From positions 172,096 to 236,095 of the forward strand of contig NZ_JAXMIH010000028.1 in NCBI RefSeq assembly GCF_034366625.1: a stretch of 64,000 nucleotides of DNA. The letters run 5' to 3'. A program made the position numbers and the translations under genes. Below are positions 37,570-45,331 of this stretch, piece by piece; position 1 is the stretch's first letter; every line of letters begins with the position of its first letter. Source of the stretch: Prosthecobacter sp. Its GTDB lineage: Bacteria > Verrucomicrobiota > Verrucomicrobiia > Verrucomicrobiales > Verrucomicrobiaceae. Below the pieces are notes generated by a model that made no database searches, was not told the DNA's origin, and worked only from the letters and a program-made list of their open reading frames with translations.

Positions 37570-37974
37570 ATGAAACGTCTCCTTGTCCTCTCCTTGATGA
37601 TCGTACTTCCATCCTGCGCCAGCATGATGAACAGCCACCGCATGAAGGCCGCGCAGCGCAAGATGCTCGACACGCGCAAGCTCCAGCAGGCAGGACAATG
37701 GGACGAAGCGCTCGCCATGGCGGAACGCATGCACGCCAGCGTTTCCAAATCCATCACCAGCGCTCCTGCGCAGAAGACCGCTGGCGGAGCCGAGGTTGAT
37801 TTGCGCCCGCTGCTGGCTGGCTGGACGAATGGTTCCTTCGCCGAGCTCAAAACCGCGCTGCAGAAGAAAGATGCGCGTCATTCGACCCACGCTTTCGCCT
37901 CGCTGCGTCAGCAGTGCATCAACTGCCACACCGTGCTCGGCAAGACGCAGGTGCAGGTGAGTGAGATTCCGTGA
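37570..37974 (+). CDS. Small lipoprotein with one c-type heme motif
   Basis: Start at MKRLLVLSLMIVLPSC, which gives a lipobox (LPSC) and 134 residues. Near the C-terminus is CINCH, a CxxCH heme attachment site, within RQQCINCHTVLGK. The protein is probably a membrane-anchored periplasmic cytochrome c. No dedicated electron-transfer partner is adjacent. It converges on the anti-sigma-like gene 17 nt away. Confidence 0.75.
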   Translation: MKRLLVLSLMIVLPSCASMMNSHRMKAAQRKMLDTRKLQQAGQWDEALAMAERMHASVSKSITSAPAQKTAGGAEVDLRPLLAGWTNGSFAELKTALQKKDARHSTHAFASLRQQCINCHTVLGKTQVQVSEIP

Positions 37975-37991
37975 AGAAAACGCCTCTCAAC

Positions 37992-38723
37992 TCACGTCAG
38001 CCCAAACAGCTTCTTCAGCGCCGCCGCGTCCGCCGTGGTGGCGAGCATGAAGGCGTGCGAGCCGTGGTTCCAGGAAGCATAGCGCCAGTTTTTGGCGGAT
38101 TTGAAGCAGGGAGCGTCGTCAGCGGGGCCGTTGCTGAGATTGGTGTTATCCAGGACGACGAGGTGGGCCTCCTTGCCGGGCTGAAGCTCAAAACAGATGA
38201 TCGTGGCGGCATGACCGTCGATCTGGACGCGCTTGCAGCCATAGGTGCGCAATCCGGCCAGCGCAGGAGGCAGCGCGCTCGGGCACGGACATTCGGCCAG
38301 CGTCAGATGTTTCTTCACTGCCTCCAGGCTCTCCGCCCGCTCATCGAGCCTCATCACGCCATACTCGACCTTGGCCACAGCGGCGAGCGATTCAGACTCC
38401 CAGGCGGCCATGGCACTGTTTCCGGGCCACAGCAGGATCCAGCCAAACAAAACGCAGGCCGCGGCGGCGATGGCGGTGGGTGTGATCCAATGCACGGGAC
38501 GTTTCGCGGGCGTTTCCGCAGCGCGGAGGATGTTTTCACGCAACCCGGCCGTCACGGGCAAATTCGCGAGGACTGCGGCGACTTCCTCGTCAAAAGCCGT
38601 GCGCTTTTCATGCCATGCGGCCAGTTCCGCGTCGCTTTCGAGCATCGCGCGGGCCTCCGGCGTCGCGTCCTGCGGGCGGAGCGTCGTGGCGTCGAGTTCG
38701 AGTCTGGCTTCTTCGCGGTTCAC
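37992..38723 (-). CDS. Putative anti-sigma factor (membrane)
   Basis: The 243-residue protein starts at a GTG that overlaps the sigma gene stop (GTGA), which shows translational coupling. It has a cytoplasmic helical N-terminus of about 80 residues, one membrane helix (ITPTAIAAAACVLFGWILLW), and a periplasmic domain with cysteines. This is the layout of anti-sigma factors. The HxxxCxxC zinc motif of the ZAS family is not seen. Its partner is the sigma factor upstream; the signal sensed is unknown. Confidence 0.75.
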   Translation of the reverse strand: MNREEARLELDATTLRPQDATPEARAMLESDAELAAWHEKRTAFDEEVAAVLANLPVTAGLRENILRAAETPAKRPVHWITPTAIAAAACVLFGWILLWPGNSAMAAWESESLAAVAKVEYGVMRLDERAESLEAVKKHLTLAECPCPSALPPALAGLRTYGCKRVQIDGHAATIICFELQPGKEAHLVVLDNTNLSNGPADDAPCFKSAKNWRYASWNHGSHAFMLATTADAAALKKLFGLT

Positions 38724-39310
38724 GAGGTGAATTGGGCAGGGATGATGTTTTCTTCGAGTTGGAGCAGGATGGAGCGGAGATGGTTCTTCGCACGGGAGAG
38801 GCGGGACATGACGGTGCCGATGGGGATGCCGAGCGATTCGGCGATTTCACGATACGACAGTTCCTTGAGGTAAAACAGCACCAGCGGTGCGCGGTAGTTC
38901 GGATCGAGTTGTTCGAGCGCCTTTTGCAGTGTGGCACCATCCACGCGGGGATTTTCACTCTCGTCGCTGTTATGGGCCACGCCGTGCAGCTCGGGCTCAA
39001 ATTCGACCTGCTCGTGCTTTTTCTCCCGCCGGGCGATGCTGAGCCACTCGCGGTAGATCGTGGTGAAGAGCCAGGTCTTCACCTTCGAGGTGTCGCGGAG
39101 CGTGTGGCCTTTCTTCGCCCACTGCAAAAACGTCTGCTGCACCAGGTCCTGTGCCGTGGCCTCGCTGCGGCACATGCTCAGCGCGAAGCGGTGGAGGCCC
39201 TGGTAGTGGGCGTCCACGATCTGCTCGAAGCTGGGCGGAGAATCGGTCACGCGGCGTGCTATCGGGCGGTATGCAGGCAGTTCAATGCCAAAATCGAGGG
39301 TGAGTTCCAT
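38720..39310 (-). CDS. ECF-type RNA polymerase sigma factor
   Basis: The 196-residue protein has region 2 (FEQIVDAHYQGLHRFALSMC, QDLVQQTFLQWAKKG, KVKTWLFTTIYREWL) and region 4 (LDPNYRAPLVLFYLKELSYREIAESLGIPIGTVMSRLSRAK, seen as LSYREIAESLGIPIGTVMSR). It is coupled to the membrane protein gene downstream by a GTGA overlap, so it is probably held at the membrane until a signal releases it. Target promoters cannot be predicted from this window. Confidence 0.92.
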   Translation of the reverse strand: MELTLDFGIELPAYRPIARRVTDSPPSFEQIVDAHYQGLHRFALSMCRSEATAQDLVQQTFLQWAKKGHTLRDTSKVKTWLFTTIYREWLSIARREKKHEQVEFEPELHGVAHNSDESENPRVDGATLQKALEQLDPNYRAPLVLFYLKELSYREIAESLGIPIGTVMSRLSRAKNHLRSILLQLEENIIPAQFTS

Positions 39311-39428
39311 GAGGGCATGCGAGCCATTTCGACATGGGAGTGGCGCTGGGCGTGATTATTCCCGGAAAGCTGAACTTTTCACGGGCAGGGCCGGAAAGTC
39401 CGGCTTAAATCAGCCTGCTACCCCCCTC

Positions 39429-40814
39429 ATGGCACCAACCACCAAGCACATTCATTTCATCGGCATCTGCGGCACCGCGATGGGTTCGACTGCGGTCGCG
39501 TTACGGGCTCTGGGACATCAAATCAGCGGCTCTGACGAGAAAGTGTACCCGCCCATGAGCGATGTGCTGAGTAACGCGGGCATCACCGTCACCGAAGGCT
39601 ATAAGCCGGAGAATCTGCCGCTGAACGCGGATGTGTATGTGGTGGGCAATGCGATCTCACGCGGCAACGCGGAACTCGAAGCGCTGCTGGAAAAGAAACT
39701 GCCGTATGTCTCGATGGCGGAGATGCTGAAGCGCGAGGTGATCCAGGGCAAACGCAGCTTCGTGGTGAGCGGCACGCACGGCAAAACGACGACGACGACA
39801 ATGCTGGCGTGGATTTACGAGCATGCGGGCAAGAACCCCGGCTTCATGATCGGCGGCGTGCCGGAGAATTTTGAATCAGGCGCGCGCTTCACGCATTCCG
39901 ACCTCTTTGTGATCGAGGGAGACGAGTACGACACGGCCTATTTCGACAAACGCAGCAAGTTCCTGCACTACCTGCCGGAGTGCGCGATCGTGAACAACAT
40001 TGAATTCGATCACGCGGACATCTTTGAGAATCTGGATGCCATCCTGCTCTCGTTTCAGCGCTTCCTGAACACCGTGCCGCGCAACGGCCTGGTGCTGATC
40101 AATGGGGATGATCCCAACTGCCTCACGCTGCGCGCCAAGTGCCCTGCCCCGCTCAAGACGGTCGGTCTGGGGCCGACGTGTGACTTCCGCATCAAGATCA
40201 CCCGCGTGACGCCTGAGAGCACGCATTTTGAGATCAATGGCGATGCGTTTGAGGTGCCAATGGTGGGTGAGTTCAACGCGCGCAACGCGGCGATGTGCGT
40301 GTGCGCGGCCCGTTTCGCCGGATTGAGCGACGATGCGATTCGTGCGGGCCTGATGAGCTTCCGCGGCATCCGCCGCCGCCAGCAAGAACGCGGCACGACG
40401 CACGGCATCACGATCATCGACGACTTCGGCCATCATCCGACGGCGATCCGCGAGACCCTGCGCGGCCTGCGCCAGCGCTACAACGGCCGCCGCCTGTGGG
40501 CGCTGTTTGAGCCGCGCTCGAACACGAGCCGCCGCAATGTGCTGCAAAATGAATTGATCGAGGCTTTGACCGAGGCCGACGGCTCCGTGATCGCCGCCGT
40601 GGCAAATCCCGAGAAAGTGGCGGCGGATCAACGATTGGACACGGCCAAGGTGGCGTTGTCAGTAACTGCACGCGGCAAGCCGTGCTGGTTTGAAGCGAAC
40701 ACCGAAGCGATTGTGAGCCGCCTGAAGAACGAAACACGCACCGGTGATGTGATCGTAGTGTTCAGCAACGGCGGCTTCGACGGCATCCACGACAAGCTGC
40801 TGAAGACGCTTTAA
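39429..40814 (+). CDS. mpl: UDP-MurNAc:L-Ala-gamma-D-Glu-meso-DAP ligase (recycling)
   Basis: Mpl reattaches the recycled murein tripeptide to UDP-MurNAc. The 461-residue protein has the Mur ligase ATP loop (VVSGTHGKTTTTTMLAW) and the N-terminal IHFIGICGTAMGSTAVALR. Features that separate Mpl from MurC are present: EGDEYDTAYFDKRSKF, FRGIRRRQQERG, IDDFGHHPTAIRETL and LFEPRSNTSRRNV. It is cytoplasmic. The start is MAPTTKHIHF. It overlaps the convergent L,D-transpeptidase gene by four bases; both act on peptidoglycan. Confidence 0.93.
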   Translation: MAPTTKHIHFIGICGTAMGSTAVALRALGHQISGSDEKVYPPMSDVLSNAGITVTEGYKPENLPLNADVYVVGNAISRGNAELEALLEKKLPYVSMAEMLKREVIQGKRSFVVSGTHGKTTTTTMLAWIYEHAGKNPGFMIGGVPENFESGARFTHSDLFVIEGDEYDTAYFDKRSKFLHYLPECAIVNNIEFDHADIFENLDAILLSFQRFLNTVPRNGLVLINGDDPNCLTLRAKCPAPLKTVGLGPTCDFRIKITRVTPESTHFEINGDAFEVPMVGEFNARNAAMCVCAARFAGLSDDAIRAGLMSFRGIRRRQQERGTTHGITIIDDFGHHPTAIRETLRGLRQRYNGRRLWALFEPRSNTSRRNVLQNELIEALTEADGSVIAAVANPEKVAADQRLDTAKVALSVTARGKPCWFEANTEAIVSRLKNETRTGDVIVVFSNGGFDGIHDKLLKTL

Positions 40815-42163
40815 TAAACGATCTGCACCTCGTCACCCACGCGGACCTGGCTGAAAAACTGTTTCGCCTTCTCATGGGGCAGCCGGATGCAGCCATGCGA
40901 GGCGGGACGTCCGGTGACGTAACCGCTGTGCAGACCGATCGCCCCGCAGTTCAAACGCATGAACCAGGGCATGGCGACGTGATAAAGCGTGGAGGTGTGG
41001 GTGGTGTGCTTGTCCGTGATCACGTAGCGGCCTGCGGGTGTGCCATAGCCTTCGCGTCCGGTTGAAACAGAGGTGCTGTTGATGATGCGGCCCTCCTTCA
41101 TCACCCAGGCGCGCTGGCTGGAAAGATCGACGGTGACGAGCGTGTCCGGCTCAGAATCAGGATCACGGCCCAGCAACACGCGCATAAGAAACAGATAGCC
41201 CTGCGTGGCGGCGAAATTGATCGGATAACGATGGTAGCGCGTGGTGCCGAGGCCGGCCTTGGCACCCGCGCGCATCAGAGTGACCGCGCCCTCCACATCA
41301 CCACGCGCGGCACAGCAGATCAGCGGCGTGATGCCTCGATCACTCTCCATGGCATTGCGCAGATCCTTGATCATGCAGCGGTCAATGAGCTGCTTGGCCA
41401 CGGGCGTTTTGAAACGCGTGTTCGGATCGACCCCCGCATCGATCAGAGCCTCCAGCACCTCCACGTTGCGGCGGAGTGACGCGATCGCGATGGGCGGCTG
41501 CTTTTCATGCGCAGGCTGGTTCATGTCCACCCCCGCGAGCGCGAGCACGCGGACGCATTCAGCGCGCCCCATGCGCACGGCGGCGCAGAGCGGCGTGTCT
41601 CCGCTCAGGGTCGTTTCATTGGGCGGGATACCCATCGCGATGAGCTTCGCGAGATGGGCGGAATCATCATTGAGCACGGCTTGGTACGCCTGCGGCAGCG
41701 CGTCCGTGCGCGGCATCAAACGCGTCCAATGTTCGGTGATGGGATCGAAAACCGGACGCCATGCGGGCGCTTTGACAGCCATGACAGGCGCTGGCTTGCC
41801 CGGCTTCGCGGCCGAGGTCGCCACAGGTTCCGTGCTGGCTGGCTTCGCTGAATTGGCAGGTTTCACCTTCTCGGCTTCAGCAGCACGTCTGAGCGCGTCT
41901 TTTTCGGCGGTGGATGGAGCGATCTTCGGCACCGCAGGAGTGAAGGTCGCATCGACAGGCAACGCAGCCCGAATCTCAGCGGAGACTACCTCGCTCAATT
42001 TGCCCTGGCGCACCTTGGTAACCGCAGCGGTGGGCAACGTGACTGTTCCGGGCCGGAACATTTCGTGGTTCTTCAAAAAGTGGATGATGCCGCCACAAAC
42101 TCCCACGCCAACGAGTGGCGGGAGCACGCAGGCACCCAACATGTTGAACCACTTATTTTTCAT
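40811..42163 (-). CDS. Ankyrin-repeat L,D-transpeptidase (YkuD)
   Basis: I start it at MKNKWFNMLGACVLPPLVGV, giving 450 residues with one N-terminal membrane helix. A variable A/P/K-rich linker follows. Ankyrin repeats lie at about residues 150-310 (ETTLSGDTPLCAAVRMGRAE, NVEVLEALIDAGVDPN, GDVEGAVTLMRAGAKAG). The C-terminus is a YkuD catalytic domain (LVTVDLSSQRAWVMKEGR, GTPAGRYVITDK, then ASHGCIRLPHEKAKQFF with catalytic His and Cys). Family enzymes crosslink peptidoglycan or attach proteins to it. Ankyrin repeats inside an L,D-transpeptidase are unusual. Confidence 0.88.
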   Translation of the reverse strand: MKNKWFNMLGACVLPPLVGVGVCGGIIHFLKNHEMFRPGTVTLPTAAVTKVRQGKLSEVVSAEIRAALPVDATFTPAVPKIAPSTAEKDALRRAAEAEKVKPANSAKPASTEPVATSAAKPGKPAPVMAVKAPAWRPVFDPITEHWTRLMPRTDALPQAYQAVLNDDSAHLAKLIAMGIPPNETTLSGDTPLCAAVRMGRAECVRVLALAGVDMNQPAHEKQPPIAIASLRRNVEVLEALIDAGVDPNTRFKTPVAKQLIDRCMIKDLRNAMESDRGITPLICCAARGDVEGAVTLMRAGAKAGLGTTRYHRYPINFAATQGYLFLMRVLLGRDPDSEPDTLVTVDLSSQRAWVMKEGRIINSTSVSTGREGYGTPAGRYVITDKHTTHTSTLYHVAMPWFMRLNCGAIGLHSGYVTGRPASHGCIRLPHEKAKQFFSQVRVGDEVQIVY

Positions 42164-42339
42164 TTTTGAGTCACAGGCCTGCCATTCATAACAAAAATGA
42201 CCGGGGTGTCGAGTGTCGTTTTTGATGAGCGCAGACCATGCCAGCATGCAAAAGCGTTTCTTGAGCGCCAAAGCCATGATTTTGAAGCGATTCGGCAAAG
42301 ATTTATGGCAATTCAAAAAGAGTGGTGGGAGTGTACCTG

Positions 42340-43344
42340 ATGTTCACGCGCTCCAAAGCATCGGCATCTTCACGCGCAGGTTTCACGGCTGCGGTGCTTG
42401 CGCTGCTGTGCATGAGCGTCACGCCATGCCGTGCTGTGTTGTTTTACGACACGGGTGATTCCGGCCACAACACCACGGCTCCAACGGGTGCTTTCGAGGA
42501 CTCGGGCTGGCAGTATGAAGGCCAGTATGGCGCGTATCTCGGCACCATCATCGCTCCGCAGTACTTCATCACGGCACAGCACTTCGGCACGCAGGGCAGC
42601 ACGTTCACACACAGCGGCATCTTCAACGGCGGTTCGGACGTCACTTACAACATCGACCTCACCGTCAACAGCGGCACCGGCTACTGGGACATCGCAGGCA
42701 CCGACCTGCGCATCTTTAAGGTGGAGGAATTGTTTCCATATTACGCGCCGCTTTACACCGGCTCTTTGGAAATCGGGCTCACCCTGGTCACCAACGGCAG
42801 AGGCGGGCCACGTGGAGCCGACGTGCTGGACGGCGCGACCTTGCACGGCTGGGAACACAGTTCACCGGACGGTACGGCACGCTGGGGCAGCAACACGGTC
42901 AGTGGTGTTTATGCCAGCGCACTGGGTGATCTGCTGACGGCCAGTTTCAGCGCCAGCGGCACGTCCGAGGAAGCCACCTTGTCCGGCGGCGACTCCGGCG
43001 GCGGCGTGTTCGTCAATGACGGAGGCATCTGGAAACTGGCAGGCGTGAACTACAGCATCGACGGCCGCTTCGACACGAACAACACCGTGGGGGATGGCTC
43101 CGACTTCGACGCTGCCATGTTTGATCGTGGCGGCTTTTACCAAGGTTCCGATTCGTTTGGCTGGACCTTCGTCCCCGATCTGCCCCTGGACAATCCCTCC
43201 AGCCTGTACGCCTCGCGTATTTCGACCAGTGCGATTGAAATCATGACGATCACCGCCGTCCCGGAGCCTCACTCAGCTTTCTTGGTGATGCTCGCGGCGG
43301 CTGGCTGCCTGATGCAGCGCAGACGCCTCACCCCGCAGGTTTGA
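42340..43344 (+). CDS. Exported trypsin-like serine protease with PEP-CTERM anchor
   Basis: Start at MFTRSKASASSRAGF gives 334 residues with a signal peptide (GFTAAVLALLCMSVTPCRA). A trypsin-like triad can be placed: His in FITAQHFG, Asp in GTDLRIFKV, Ser in GGDSGGGVF. The C-terminus is a PEP-CTERM sorting signal: VPEP, hydrophobic HSAFLVMLAAAGCLM, then basic QRRR. Such proteins are processed by exosortase and kept at the cell surface. No exosortase gene is in the window. The last bases overlap the convergent PIN/TRAM gene. Confidence 0.82.
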   Translation: MFTRSKASASSRAGFTAAVLALLCMSVTPCRAVLFYDTGDSGHNTTAPTGAFEDSGWQYEGQYGAYLGTIIAPQYFITAQHFGTQGSTFTHSGIFNGGSDVTYNIDLTVNSGTGYWDIAGTDLRIFKVEELFPYYAPLYTGSLEIGLTLVTNGRGGPRGADVLDGATLHGWEHSSPDGTARWGSNTVSGVYASALGDLLTASFSASGTSEEATLSGGDSGGGVFVNDGGIWKLAGVNYSIDGRFDTNNTVGDGSDFDAAMFDRGGFYQGSDSFGWTFVPDLPLDNPSSLYASRISTSAIEIMTITAVPEPHSAFLVMLAAAGCLMQRRRLTPQV

Positions 43345-44356
43345 TCTCGGCAAAAATCAAACGCCCGGCGCTCGTCGGCAGTGTGCCGGAAACCACCACC
43401 TCCACCGTCTGGCCGATCTGCGCGGCGGCGTTGTTCACGACGATCATGGTGCCGTCCGGCAGATAGCCCACCGCCTGGTTCTTGTCCTTGCCCGGTTTCG
43501 TCAGCGGCAGATTCAGTTCATCGCCCACACTGAGTTCTGGATGCAGGGCAAAGGCCAGTTCACGGAAGCTGAGCACCGTGATCCCGCGCAAACGGGCCAC
43601 TTTGGCGAGATTCTCGTCATTCGTGAGCAGCCGGGCGTTCAGCTCTCGCGCCAGGGTCACCAGGCGCGTGTCCACCGGAGCATCCGCCGCTCCTCCGGCA
43701 TCTTCGGAGATGGAAACGGTCATCTCAGGCAGTGCTCGCAGCTTTTCCATCATCTCCAGACCACGTTTGCCGCGCATCACCTTGGTGGCCTCCGCAGAAT
43801 CCGACAGACGCTGAAGCTCATCCAGCACGAAGCGCGGCACCACCACCGCGCCGCTGAGAAATCCGGTGGCAAACACACCGGGCAGCCGGCCATCAATGAT
43901 CACGTTCGTGTCCAGCAGCATCGGTTCGCCTTCAGAACCATCGCGCCGAAACCGAACATAAGGGATCAGGAAGGCGAACTGATCGCGGTCGCTGCGCAGC
44001 GCAAACGTGACGCCGAAAAACGCCAGCGTGCCGTAGATGCAGATCTCCACGATGTTTTGAATCATCCCGCCATCGGCGTTATTCTGGAAATAGGCGAGAT
44101 TGAACACGCCGATCCGCGTGATCAGCGACGCACAGAACAAACCCACTGCCAGACCCAGCGTGGCATGCGAAAAATCGCGCAGCGTGAAACGCGCGAACAC
44201 CGCATCCAGCACCATGAGCAGCCCCATAAACAGCGCACCGCTCACCGCCCCGGTCCAAGCCTCCTGCTGCAGCCCCATCGCAATCGCCATGCCGATGAAA
44301 ACGGAGAAGGCGAAGAACAGCGCGCGCACAAGGCGGATGGGCCAGGAGGTTTTCAT
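43328..44356 (-). CDS. YacL-type PIN/TRAM membrane protein
   Basis: The 342-residue protein has four N-terminal membrane helices (LFFAFSVFIGMAIAMGL; SGALFMGLLMVLDAVFA; LAVGLFCASLITRIGVF; IVEICIYGTLAFFGVTFAL). A PIN nuclease domain follows (MLLDTNVIIDGRLPGVFATG, VDTRLVTLARELNARLLTND, acidic residues conserved), and then a TRAM domain (AVGYLPDGTMIVVNNAA, IGQTVEVVVSGTL). This is the YacL/YazB layout of Gram-positives and other phyla. It is predicted to be a membrane-tethered RNase; the substrate is unknown. Confidence 0.88.
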   Translation of the reverse strand: MKTSWPIRLVRALFFAFSVFIGMAIAMGLQQEAWTGAVSGALFMGLLMVLDAVFARFTLRDFSHATLGLAVGLFCASLITRIGVFNLAYFQNNADGGMIQNIVEICIYGTLAFFGVTFALRSDRDQFAFLIPYVRFRRDGSEGEPMLLDTNVIIDGRLPGVFATGFLSGAVVVPRFVLDELQRLSDSAEATKVMRGKRGLEMMEKLRALPEMTVSISEDAGGAADAPVDTRLVTLARELNARLLTNDENLAKVARLRGITVLSFRELAFALHPELSVGDELNLPLTKPGKDKNQAVGYLPDGTMIVVNNAAAQIGQTVEVVVSGTLPTSAGRLIFAEIKPAG

Positions 44357-44418
44357 GCAGATGCGCAGGGGATAAGATCAAATCAGAGGATCGGCAAAAA
44401 GAATCTCCCCGGATTTCA

Positions 44419-45234
44419 TCACGGCTTGAGCACCGCTCCTCCGCGCCGCGTGAACTGCAGCTCCACGCCGATGCCCGCGAAAGCGAGACCCATCTCACGC
44501 TCGAAATCCACCGGCCTGCGTCCTGCGAGGATGAATTCCCTCACCGCCTTCTCCTTCGGCGCGTTGTTTTCCACCGCACGCAGGAAGGCGGTGATGCCCG
44601 CCGCGTCTCCCGCACGATCAAGATGATATAGGTAAAATGTCAGCAGCAGCGCCGAAGCATTGTTTTCACTCGCAGCGGGCGTGGCCATGCTCGCCGCCCA
44701 GGTTTTGCCATCCATCGCCATCAGTTCGGCCACATTCAGCATCGCAAACCGCACGGCGGCTCCCATCTGCCGCGCTCCACGCTCGCGCAGTTCTTGCCTC
44801 AGCAGTTCCGCAGACTTCGTGGCGTCTGCCACCAGCCACACGGGTAGATCTCGGTTCACGGTTGGCATGCTGCCCGGCTGCGGTTGAACCACCTGAACCA
44901 CCTGAACCACCTGAACCACCTCCTGCGGCACCTGCGAATTCTCTTTCTTCATCGCGTAGGCCGCCAGTTCAGAGGATTGGGCCGTCTCCAGTCGCGGCCG
45001 CAGGCTCCGAGCCTCGACCAGTGGTGATTCACGCGTCGCCTCGACCGCCTGCGGATGGGGTGTTTCTTCCTTCAACCACAAGACACCCCCCGTGACTCCC
45101 GCAACGGCCGCGATGACGACCACGAGCCGAATCATCGTCATAAGACGCGGCTTCCCCCGCCGACGCCGTTTGCGAACGACCTCGGTTTGATCCACAAGCG
45201 CGCCGGTCTGGCGCATGGGGGCGTGCGGGTGCAT
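44419..45234 (-). CDS. Single-pass membrane protein with VVQ tandem repeats
   Basis: Start at MHPHAPMRQTGALVDQ gives 271 residues. A basic cytoplasmic tail (VRKRRRRGKPR) is followed by one membrane helix (IRLVVVIAAVAGVTGGVLWL). Residues about 105-118 are EVVQVVQVVQVVQP, made by a 9-nt tandem repeat (CTGAACCAC units on the plus strand, about 44889-44920). The extracytoplasmic domain of about 150 residues is not recognised. It lies 62 nt upstream of the PIN/TRAM gene on the same strand. Confidence 0.7.
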   Translation of the reverse strand: MHPHAPMRQTGALVDQTEVVRKRRRRGKPRLMTMIRLVVVIAAVAGVTGGVLWLKEETPHPQAVEATRESPLVEARSLRPRLETAQSSELAAYAMKKENSQVPQEVVQVVQVVQVVQPQPGSMPTVNRDLPVWLVADATKSAELLRQELRERGARQMGAAVRFAMLNVAELMAMDGKTWAASMATPAASENNASALLLTFYLYHLDRAGDAAGITAFLRAVENNAPKEKAVREFILAGRRPVDFEREMGLAFAGIGVELQFTRRGGAVLKP

Positions 45235-45331
45235 GACACACGGTACTGACCGGGTAAAAGCTCTAGTCGTCAAGCCCTCTTAAGTAAGCCATGCCTCAGA
45301 GCCGCCGGCATCGAACTCGCAGCCTTGCGCC

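Noticed and set aside
44880..44925. CRISPR-like short repeat
   Set aside because: The units are 9 nt, directly adjacent and in frame within a gene; there are no spacers.
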